This document shows positions 1 through 7,277 of a stretch of 23,525 bases of DNA, one piece after another (within the stretch, counting starts at the first letter, position 1; each line of letters begins with the position of its first letter). The DNA comes from JBBDIM01 sp040880405 (lineage in GTDB: Bacteria; Planctomycetota; Planctomycetia; Pirellulales; Pirellulaceae), in the NCBI GenBank assembly GCA_040880405.1, contig JBBDIM010000120.1, positions 1-23,525 on the forward strand, written 5' to 3'. Below the pieces are notes generated by a model, which was not told the origin of the DNA, searched no databases, and worked only from the letters and a program-made list of their open reading frames with translations. Position numbers and translations under genes: made by a program.

Positions 1-38
1 GTCAGAGAATTCAACAAGTTCAGACAAGGAGAGTCGCG

Positions 39-3000
39 TTGAATTTGGCTACTCGCGTGCTATTGGGCGGTATGGCAGTCGCCCTACCGCTGTGCACTGA
101 AAGGAGTGTTGCCGCGAACCCATTGACCGAGATTCAACTCGTCATGTCGCATTCGGCACTCGGGCAACAACTAGGATCACAGGCTGACGATCGTCAGCAA
201 CAGGAATTACTGCAACAGGCCCGCGGGCTGATGCGGCAGGGCGACTATGAACAAGCCTCCTCTCTGATTCGCCAGGCGGATCAGTTGCAGGTCCCTCAAA
301 ATAAAGCGCTATCAAAGTTCCAGGACAGTCCGGCCAAGGCCCTGAGGGACCTCAATGATCTGCGTGGCGTCCAGACCGATCCCAACGTGGCAGCCAACCG
401 ACTGCTTGGCAAGTCGGGCGACAACTCCAAACAGCAAGCGGTTGTTGCTTTGCAACGGGGTCGCGAGGCCCTGGTAAACGGCCAGACCATGGCGGCGATC
501 AATTTCTATCAACAGGCCATCGCCACCGGGGCGGAATTTCAAACCGGAGAATTCACTCCGGCGATGTTACGGCAGCAGCTCTCGTCGGCCGGAGTGCAAC
601 TTAGTATGCTCGGTCCGCAACCGACCGGACCTCAGGGGCAGTCGGACGAGACCGCCGGGCCGCAAAGGATTCCCTCGGTTAACGAAGGAGAACGCTCTCC
701 TCAGGCAATTGATAATCCGCACGTTAGTGACCTACAGGGACGAAGTTCCAACGACGAGGCCGCAAAACGCATGCTGATGCAGGCTCGGCTAGAACTGGCC
801 AAGGGGCACATGGCGATGGCGGATCAGTTGGTTCGTCAGGTTCGTTCACTGAACGTGGAGTTTGGGCCCCAGGATGACTCCCCTCAGAACGTTGAGTACC
901 TGATCCGAAAGCTCAATGAAATTACTCGAGCCGAGGTTGGTCCCCAGTCGGCGCGCCAATTTGGCGAAGTGACCTTGCTCCAGGCCGAGGGCCTAATGCT
1001 GTACGGCCAATGGTCGGACGCGGAACGTTTGGCCCGTCAAGCGTCCTCAATGGGGCTCGACTTCTCACAGTCGCGAGTAACTCCCGATCGGTTGCTGACG
1101 GAAATTAAACGTCGCCGCGATGCGGCTGGCAACGACCGGTTACCCAGTGGTGTGCGTCAAGCCAGTGCCGAAGTGCCTCTTGATGGCAACGGGTACCCTG
1201 TCAGCCAGGGAGTGTATCGCTCCGATCAGGACGACACGCAAACCCAACTCGCTACGGCAAACTCTAGCGAGAATAGCAATCGGGGCCAACGCTACCTTGA
1301 TGAGGGGAAGGAGGCACTGATTGATGGTGACCGATCTAAAGCTCGCAAGCTGTTTGAAGAAGCCTGGAAGTTCGAGAATCAGCTCGATCCGGAACAACGT
1401 CACGAGCTGAAAGTTTTCCTAAGCAACTACACCGACCCCCAAACTTCGGGCGTGGCTGCGGCCAGCGCACCTTCAGGAACCGAAGCGATCGACGCGCGAC
1501 AGCAAGTCCTGTTGCGGCAACTGATCGCCGAAGTGACTCGCGAACAGTCGGCCACCGACAAGATGCGTGAGAGTGAACCCAAGGAAGCCCTGCGTCGCCT
1601 CAATCAGCTTCGCGGAAAAATTGAGGATTCAGCCGTCGACGCGACCTATAAAAAGCAATTGGTTTCCCGCGTTAACAACTCAATCGATGCGTTGGAAAAC
1701 CATATCGACCTCAATCGTTCGCAGATCGAACTGGAAGAGCGGAATGCAGCGATTAAGGATAGCGTGAAGGATCGCCGCGAGCTGAAAATCCAAGTTGAAG
1801 AGAAACTAGTGACCCTGGTCGATCAGTTCAACGAGTTGATGGAACAAAACCGTTGGGAGGAAGCGGAAGTGATCGCGCGACAGGCTCGCGAAATCGCTCC
1901 GGACAATCCGGTGGTGCAAACCCTTCTCTGGAAGTCGAAATTCGCTCGCCGCACCTATAACAACATGGTTCTCAGCGAGACGAAAGAACAGGCGGTCATC
2001 GATACCTTCGCTAGTATCGAACGAACCGCGATTCCATTCGATGATTCTAACCCTTACCAGCATGGCGATGTCAAACGCTGGAATGACTTGACTGAAACCC
2101 GTCGTCGCTGGCTGGAAAATAACAGCCAGATTTCCGAGGATGAGGTGGAGATCCGCAAAGCGCTGAAAACCAAGGTCGACGTCAAGTTCGAGAAGCAATC
2201 GCTCCAGTCGGTGATTGAAACTTTGGGCAACATGGCCGGTATCAACGTGCAACTCGATCCACGTGGATTGCAGCACGAAGGGGTGACCTACGATACCGAG
2301 ATCACGATCAGCATGCAGCAGGCAGTTCGATTAGAAAGTGCATTGAGTCACATTCTGGAACCACTTCGGTTGAGCTATGTGATTCGTGACGAAGCCTTGG
2401 TGGTCACCAGCGAAGCGTTTCGTAGCAAGCACACCTACCCTAAAACCTATAATGTGGCGGACTTGGTAATTCCGATTCCCAACTTCGCCCCGAGCTACGA
2501 CATGGGCTTCTCCGGTGCCTTGCGTCATGGTTACGAAATGGCCGCGATGGCTCGGCAACCCACGAATGCCGACCTGCGAGCGGCCATGCCGATCGCCCCA
2601 AATGGTTTTTTGGCCAACCAAGGCGATCTGCAAAACCAGGATGTCATGGCACAGCAGATGCCGCCGGGCTTTATTCCGGGACTTCGAGGTAGTGGCCAGG
2701 TTCGGACGGGAACTCCGCAGAACATTCCCCTGGGCAGTGGCATGATGGGTGGCCCGGCCGGTATGGGTGGCATGGTGCAGCCCGACTTCGACTCGCTCAT
2801 CGAGCTGATCACCACTACCATCGTCCCAGAGTCGTGGGAGGAATTGGGTGGTCCCGGTACGCTGTCTCCTTATGAGCAAAACCTGAGCCTGGTGGTAAGC
2901 CAAACTCAGGAAATCCACGATAAGCTGGCCGATCTGCTCTCGCAGCTCCGCCGTTTGCAGGACTTGCAGGTGACAATCGAAGTCCGATTCATTACGCTCA

Positions 3001-3941
3001 GCGACAACTTCTTCGAGCGGATCGGGGTGAACTTCGACTTCGACTTGAAGAGCAACGATGGTGGAGCCTCGGTTGGATCACTGGGTCAAGCGGACGGGGC
3101 CCGTAGTGTGACGGTCGGATTGCAACAGTCGGGTGACGTTACCCAGGACCTAGATCTGAAGTTTACCCAAAATATGTTCGCGAATACGGTTCCGGTGATT
3201 GGTGGGCTAGGTGGTGCGGCGGCTGACGTGGGTGCCCAGTTCGGGTTTGCCATGCTCAGTGACATCGAGGCGTTCTTTATCATGCAGGCGGCACAGGGAG
3301 ACCTACGGTCGAACGTAATGCAAGCACCCAAGGTGACGCTATTCAACGGCCAGATGGCCTTTGTGAACGACACCACATCGCGACCGTTCGTGACTAGTAT
3401 CACACCGGTGGTGGGTGACTTTGCCGCGGCCGGGCAACCGGTCATTGTGGTCTTGAACGAAGGGACTACCTTAACGGTTCAGGCGGTTGTTTCTCCTGAT
3501 CGTCGGTTCGTGCGGCTCACGCTAGTGCCAATGTTTAGTCGGATTGGCGATGTCGAGGAGTTCACCTATGAGGGTACCAGTACGACCCGCCGCGGCTCTT
3601 CGGTGACCGATCCAGACGCCGAAGATGGTGGCTCGGAAGAGGAAGATGAAGAAGAAGTTCGGACCGGCACCACGGTGCAGCAACCGGAGTTTTCATCCGT
3701 CTCCGTCTCAACCTCGGTGAGTGTTCCCGATGGCGGTACAGTGTTGCTGGGTGGTATCAAGCGTCTGAGCGAAGAACGGCGCGAACGCGGCGTTCCCGTG
3801 ATGAGCAAGATCCCCTACATCAACCGCCTGTTCCGCAACATCGGTATCGGTCGCGAAACGCAAAGTTTAATGATGATGGTGACCCCGCGGATCATTATCC
3901 AGGAAGAAGAAGAGGAGAAGCTAGGCTTCCCGCCGGAGTAA
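39..3941 (+). CDS. Large exported secretin (type II/III secretion system GspD-like) with N-terminal helical repeats
   Basis: An outer-membrane secretin-family protein, expected to form a multimeric gated channel. The TTG start at 39 is supported by AAGGAG seven bases upstream and by a signal peptide over residues 1-26; the frame is open to the window edge, so a start further upstream cannot be excluded. About six TPR-like helix pairs occur near residues 56-85, 133-165, 242-277, 312-343, 416-446 and 591-624, each with an A..L..G....A pattern. A charged, probably coiled segment spans about 500-590. An STN/secretin N-domain-like region follows (about 705-810), then a Met/Gly/Pro-rich linker (about 840-920). 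The secretin core is at about 970-1290, with the hallmark VPDGGTVLLGGI and the closing VPVMSKIPYINRLF. An acidic insert, EEEDEEE, lies inside the core near residue 1200. At 1300 residues it is about twice the length of GspD. No other secretion gene is visible, so the substrate is unknown. Confidence 0.9.
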   Translation: MNLATRVLLGGMAVALPLCTERSVAANPLTEIQLVMSHSALGQQLGSQADDRQQQELLQQARGLMRQGDYEQASSLIRQADQLQVPQNKALSKFQDSPAKALRDLNDLRGVQTDPNVAANRLLGKSGDNSKQQAVVALQRGREALVNGQTMAAINFYQQAIATGAEFQTGEFTPAMLRQQLSSAGVQLSMLGPQPTGPQGQSDETAGPQRIPSVNEGERSPQAIDNPHVSDLQGRSSNDEAAKRMLMQARLELAKGHMAMADQLVRQVRSLNVEFGPQDDSPQNVEYLIRKLNEITRAEVGPQSARQFGEVTLLQAEGLMLYGQWSDAERLARQASSMGLDFSQSRVTPDRLLTEIKRRRDAAGNDRLPSGVRQASAEVPLDGNGYPVSQGVYRSDQDDTQTQLATANSSENSNRGQRYLDEGKEALIDGDRSKARKLFEEAWKFENQLDPEQRHELKVFLSNYTDPQTSGVAAASAPSGTEAIDARQQVLLRQLIAEVTREQSATDKMRESEPKEALRRLNQLRGKIEDSAVDATYKKQLVSRVNNSIDALENHIDLNRSQIELEERNAAIKDSVKDRRELKIQVEEKLVTLVDQFNELMEQNRWEEAEVIARQAREIAPDNPVVQTLLWKSKFARRTYNNMVLSETKEQAVIDTFASIERTAIPFDDSNPYQHGDVKRWNDLTETRRRWLENNSQISEDEVEIRKALKTKVDVKFEKQSLQSVIETLGNMAGINVQLDPRGLQHEGVTYDTEITISMQQAVRLESALSHILEPLRLSYVIRDEALVVTSEAFRSKHTYPKTYNVADLVIPIPNFAPSYDMGFSGALRHGYEMAAMARQPTNADLRAAMPIAPNGFLANQGDLQNQDVMAQQMPPGFIPGLRGSGQVRTGTPQNIPLGSGMMGGPAGMGGMVQPDFDSLIELITTTIVPESWEELGGPGTLSPYEQNLSLVVSQTQEIHDKLADLLSQLRRLQDLQVTIEVRFITLSDNFFERIGVNFDFDLKSNDGGASVGSLGQADGARSVTVGLQQSGDVTQDLDLKFTQNMFANTVPVIGGLGGAAADVGAQFGFAMLSDIEAFFIMQAAQGDLRSNVMQAPKVTLFNGQMAFVNDTTSRPFVTSITPVVGDFAAAGQPVIVVLNEGTTLTVQAVVSPDRRFVRLTLVPMFSRIGDVEEFTYEGTSTTRRGSSVTDPDAEDGGSEEEDEEEVRTGTTVQQPEFSSVSVSTSVSVPDGGTVLLGGIKRLSEERRERGVPVMSKIPYINRLFRNIGIGRETQSLMMMVTPRIIIQEEEEEKLGFPPE

Positions 3942-3981
3942 CGGGAAGCGCCCGTTTCTCGCAACCAGATTTGACCTCCTG

Positions 3982-4023
3982 CCGCCGTGGCTTTCCTTTG
4001 GGAAATCACGGCGGTACTTTTTT
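3982..4023 (+). terminator. Rho-independent terminator after the secretin gene
   Basis: An 8-bp perfect GC-rich stem (CCGCCGTG at 3982-3989 with CACGGCGG at 4007-4014) continues into an inner TTTCC/GGAAA stem with a TTTG loop. It is followed by TAC and six T residues (4018-4023). It starts 41 bases after the secretin stop codon, so the secretin transcript probably ends here and the next gene has its own promoter. Confidence 0.87.
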
Positions 4024-4123
4024 GTGCTAGATCGAAATGGGTACGATATACATCCCAAAATGTCCCGGGAAAGTTTTTCCTGTTTCCCATGGGTTCGGCC
4101 TGTCCGGTCGATTAGAATCGGAA

Positions 4124-4152
4124 TTGACGCGTTTTGAGCTAAAACGCATGGT
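4124..4152 (+). promoter_or_regulatory. Inverted repeat beside a possible -35 box upstream of the DUF423 gene
   Basis: TTGACG at 4124-4129 matches five of six bases of a -35 hexamer. A perfect 7-bp inverted repeat, GCGTTTT (4129-4135) and AAAACGC (4141-4147) with a GAGCT loop, sits directly after it. The hexamer at 17-bp spacing (CATGGT) is a poor -10. The repeat could be an operator or a leader hairpin, 48 bases ahead of the GTG start. Upstream, 4024-4123 holds only a GGGAAA/TTTCCC inverted repeat (4067-4072 and 4083-4088) and a CCCATGGG palindrome. Confidence 0.3.
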
Positions 4153-4195
4153 ATCCAGGCGGAGCCGAAATTTTTGAAATCGGGGGTAACAGATC

Positions 4196-4813
4196 GTGTC
4201 GAAGTTCAATCTAATCTTGGGTACGTTGTTTGGCCTCTTGGCGGTAATTGCAGGAGCCGCTGGAGACCACTTAGTTAAAGAAATTCTGGACGAGGAATTC
4301 AAAGCTCGGGGCGAGGCGGCAGCCGCTCTTGAGAATGAGGTGGGTGGGAATACGAGTCCCGAGGTTGACGAAGAGACCGCTGAGGAAACACCATCTGGGG
4401 CGACCGAGGAAGAGGAGAACCCGGAAGACCCACAAGCCGCGGAAGAGGCCCGCAACGCCGACCTCCCGACCGAGACCCCTTCGCGACAGGTGCCCAATTA
4501 TGCCGCCGAGCGAGCGGAACGGCTAGACACTTTTAACACCGCCACGCGGTACCAGATGTACCATAGCTTGGCGATGGTGGCCCTCGGGGCAATGCTGCTC
4601 TCCTCAAGCCGAGGTGCCATAACGGGACTGCTGGCCGGGGTGCTGTTCCTAGTGGGGCAGGTCCTGTTTTCGGGGACTCTTTACTTGGTGTCGATCTACG
4701 ACATGCAAGAGTTGACCTGGCTTGTCCCGTTTGGGGGAACCAGCTTTATCGCGGGTTGGGCGTTCTTCCTCCTGGCCGCGATTCAAGTGAAACCGCTCAA
4801 CAACGACGATTAG
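4196..4813 (+). CDS. DUF423 family small membrane protein with an acidic insertion
   Basis: This inner-membrane protein belongs to the DUF423 (YgdD/YwdK-like) family, whose function is not established. The GTG start at 4196 has a GGGGG run about ten bases upstream, and the N-terminus is the first membrane segment (residues 5-25). Family landmarks are an AGAAGDHLVK stretch in place of the usual GAFGAH, then TATRYQMYHSLAMV (115-128), LFSGTLYLVS (157-166) and VPFGGTSFIAGWA (177-189). Normal members are about 120 residues; this one has 205 because about 65 residues rich in Glu, Asp, Ala and Pro are inserted between the first two conserved blocks (about 38-105). The insert replaces nothing recognisable. 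The permease follows 75 bases downstream on the same strand, so the two may be co-transcribed. Confidence 0.83.
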   Translation: MSKFNLILGTLFGLLAVIAGAAGDHLVKEILDEEFKARGEAAAALENEVGGNTSPEVDEETAEETPSGATEEEENPEDPQAAEEARNADLPTETPSRQVPNYAAERAERLDTFNTATRYQMYHSLAMVALGAMLLSSSRGAITGLLAGVLFLVGQVLFSGTLYLVSIYDMQELTWLVPFGGTSFIAGWAFFLLAAIQVKPLNNDD

Positions 4814-4888
4814 CGTAAACCAACTGGTGACAAGCGGCCATAAATCATTGCTTGGCGGCTGTTCTTCAGTTCAGGTCCGCGTTATTCA

Positions 4889-6217
4889 ATGGAAACCCCA
4901 AGCATGGCTTCGATGCAGCGTGAGATACGGGCCCAGACCATCTGCCTGCTGGTGATGCTTGGGTTTCTTGTCGCGGGCGCGTTTTACTGGCTCCGTCCGG
5001 TCTTGCTGCCATTTGTGTTGGCTATTTTCATTGTCAGCGGGCTGATGCCGATCCTGCACTCGATCGAGCGCCGCTTCCACGCTCCTAGGTTGGTCGCCCT
5101 GGCGATCGCGTCGATACTCGGCTTTTTCGTCATTTTCCTGCTTTGGACCGTAACGGCTGTCTCGGTCTCGCAACTGGCCAGGAACGCCTCGCAGTACGAA
5201 CAGCGGTTTCAAGATCTCGCCGCAATCGCCTCGGAATGGATTCCTCAATCCCTCGTCCGCGAATTAGACGAGGAATCTCCGACTAATCGCCCCGCGAATG
5301 AGATGACGGATGAAGCGGGAAGTGAAGATATTATTTCTGAAGAGAATTCGGAAGAAGCGGATCAACCCTTATCGGACGAGCAAGATCGAGAGGAAGACGT
5401 GAGCCCTCCCTACGCCGATCTTTTATCACCGATGCCTGAGCCGGGGGGAGCCAAGTCGCCGCCGGATCAGTCCGAATCCGATTCTCGCGAGTCACGAGGA
5501 TTGCCAGACCAGGTGTCTCAAATGCTTAGCCAGGGTGTCCGCATCCTGCTTGTTCAATTGACGCAGTCGCTGATGGAGATCATGGGAAGCGGTACCATGG
5601 TGGTCATCTTCATGCTCTTTTTACTGTTGGGAGGTTCCGATGCCGTTCCGCGTTCGGACACCTGGATTGAAATCGATCAAAAGATTCGACAGTACATCGT
5701 TTCCAAGTCGCTCATTTCTTTTTTCACCGGGTTGATCTTCGGCTTCGTTTTGTGGCTGTTCGGAATTCCCCTGGCCATGGTCTTCGCCCTCTTGGCCTTC
5801 CTGTTCAATTTCATCCCGAATATCGGACCAATCATCGCCGCTGTGTTGCCCGTTCCACTGATTTTGTTCGACCCAGAACTGAGTACCTGGGGGATGATCA
5901 TGGTAATTTCACTAGCAAGCGCCGTCCAAATCATCAGCGGGAATGTTGTGGAACCAAAAATGCTGGGCGATTCCGTCGACATGCACCCGATTGTGGTATT
6001 GCTTGCGTTGATGTTCTGGGGAATGATCTGGGGAATCGTGGGCATGTTTCTGGCCACCCCGATCACCGCTGCGATGAAGATTTTGTTCTCCAAGTTCGAA
6101 TCGACTCGCCCACTTGCCGCCCTCTTGGAAGGCCGTGTCGATGGCCTCGACTTCGACTTTCTGAACGTCGGCGGAATGGATACGAACGACAGAATGGAAA
6201 CGGATGACAAACCGTAA
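4889..6217 (+). CDS. AI-2E/PerM family permease with an acidic loop
   Basis: A polytopic inner-membrane protein of the AI-2E transporter (PerM/YdiK-like) family; substrates differ between members and none can be assigned here. Two N-terminal membrane segments lie at about 16-35 and 37-55, with another at 67-92. The conserved C-terminal block has KSLISFFTGLIFG (273-285), LAFLFNFIPNIGPIIAAVLP (302-321), GNVVEPKMLG (351-360) and FLATPITAAMKILF (387-400), all typical of the family. It is 442 residues against about 350 for most relatives. The extra length is a hydrophilic, acidic stretch at about 124-205 in the large loop that precedes the C-terminal half. The ATG at 4889 has no strong Shine-Dalgarno sequence; the Met codons at residues 6 and 9 are alternatives. 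It is convergent with the sdh operon. Confidence 0.9.
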   Translation: METPSMASMQREIRAQTICLLVMLGFLVAGAFYWLRPVLLPFVLAIFIVSGLMPILHSIERRFHAPRLVALAIASILGFFVIFLLWTVTAVSVSQLARNASQYEQRFQDLAAIASEWIPQSLVRELDEESPTNRPANEMTDEAGSEDIISEENSEEADQPLSDEQDREEDVSPPYADLLSPMPEPGGAKSPPDQSESDSRESRGLPDQVSQMLSQGVRILLVQLTQSLMEIMGSGTMVVIFMLFLLLGGSDAVPRSDTWIEIDQKIRQYIVSKSLISFFTGLIFGFVLWLFGIPLAMVFALLAFLFNFIPNIGPIIAAVLPVPLILFDPELSTWGMIMVISLASAVQIISGNVVEPKMLGDSVDMHPIVVLLALMFWGMIWGIVGMFLATPITAAMKILFSKFESTRPLAALLEGRVDGLDFDFLNVGGMDTNDRMETDDKP

Positions 6218-6291
6218 CAGTCAACGGTTGCGTTGGTGCCTCTCACTGGGCCGGATGGAATGTCACTGGTTTATTTCTTAGGACGCAATGG

Positions 6292-6322
6292 AAAAGGGGC
6301 ATCCGTGTAAGACGCCCCCTTT
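6292..6322 (-). terminator. Hairpin terminator of the sdh operon
   Basis: On the minus strand AAAGGGGGC pairs with GCCCCTTT (one bulged base) around a loop of about 13 bases, and the descending arm ends in TTTT. It lies about 34 bases after the sdhB stop codon and between convergent genes, so it may also stop read-through from the permease gene. Confidence 0.6.
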
Positions 6323-6355
6323 GCCAATCTTTAGTGTTAACTTTTAGCGATCGCC

Positions 6356-7201
6356 TTAAGAGCGGTCGAACCATTTTCGCAGGGTGTGGAACGTGAGGGC
6401 CCGGCCCGCTTGAGCGATACTCGTGGTTAGCGGAATATGCTTGGGACATACCGCCACGCAGTTCTGAGCGTTGCCGCAAACCTGAAGGCCCCCTTCATCC
6501 GAAAGGGCGTCGAGACGTTCTCCGGCGTTCATTTTGCCGGTCGGATTCATGTTGAACAGCACCACTTGGCTAATCGCGTGCGGGCCGACGAAGTTTCGGT
6601 CGTAAACCTCTTTTTTCCGGAGCGCGAAAGCCTCGTCTGATTCTCCCTGGTGCTGGATCAACTCGACCTTATTGTATTGTGGGCAAGCCTCGAGACAACA
6701 GCCGCAGGTCATGCACTCGCTCAGCGGATACGCCGCCTCCTGCTGCTTTCGGCCTTGCTTCGGTCCAGGCCCCAAGTCGTAATAGCCGTCGACCGGCACC
6801 CAGGTCTTCAGTTTTTTCAGGGCGCTGAACATCCGCTGACGGTCGACCACCAGATCGCGGATCACAGGGAACTTTGACATCGGGCGAAGTTCGATCTCGC
6901 TGCCCGACTCCAGCAGCGTGTCGATCAGGGCACTGCAAGACTGCCGAACGCGACCATTGATGACCATGGTGCAGGCCCCGCAAACCTCTTCCAAGCAACC
7001 ACAATCCCAGGCGACCGGAGTCACTCTTTTGCCTTTCGCGGTCGTCGCCTTAGCGGCGATCTTTTGCAGCACGCTGATCACGTTCAGCTCCGCCTCGTAA
7101 TCGAGTTCGTGCCGCTCCCAATAACTTGGCTCACCGGGAGAGTTTTGACGTAAAATTTTGACAGTAAAAGTCTTCGGCTTATTGCCAGCGTGAGCAATCA
7201 T
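6356..7201 (-). CDS. sdhB: Succinate dehydrogenase/fumarate reductase iron-sulfur subunit
   Basis: This subunit carries electrons from the FAD subunit to the membrane cytochrome b. All three Fe-S cluster signatures are present. The [2Fe-2S] ligands are C69, C74, C77 and C89 (CLEEVCGAC, then C89); an extra C67 is adjacent. The [4Fe-4S] ligands are C163, C166, C169 and C173-P in CMTCGCCLEACP. The [3Fe-4S]-type ligands are C242, C248 and C252-P in CGNAQNCVAVCP. The length of 281 residues is slightly above the 250 typical of the Bacillus-type enzyme. The ATG at 7201 begins just before the first beta strand. It is the last gene of sdhC-sdhA-sdhB, 76 bases after sdhA, and a hairpin terminator follows it. 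Confidence 0.96.
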   Translation of the reverse strand: MIAHAGNKPKTFTVKILRQNSPGEPSYWERHELDYEAELNVISVLQKIAAKATTAKGKRVTPVAWDCGCLEEVCGACTMVINGRVRQSCSALIDTLLESGSEIELRPMSKFPVIRDLVVDRQRMFSALKKLKTWVPVDGYYDLGPGPKQGRKQQEAAYPLSECMTCGCCLEACPQYNKVELIQHQGESDEAFALRKKEVYDRNFVGPHAISQVVLFNMNPTGKMNAGERLDALSDEGGLQVCGNAQNCVAVCPKHIPLTTSIAQAGRALTFHTLRKWFDRS

Positions 7202-7277
7202 AATCGTATCACGGCCTGCTGAATGTATGGATGAAACGATTTATCGTAAGTCAGGGCGTAATCAAAAACGCCGTCCG

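Noticed and set aside
2331..2918. 195-codon minus-strand frame inside the secretin gene
   Set aside because: It is fully antisense to the N-domain and linker of the secretin; no ribosome site or recognisable protein.
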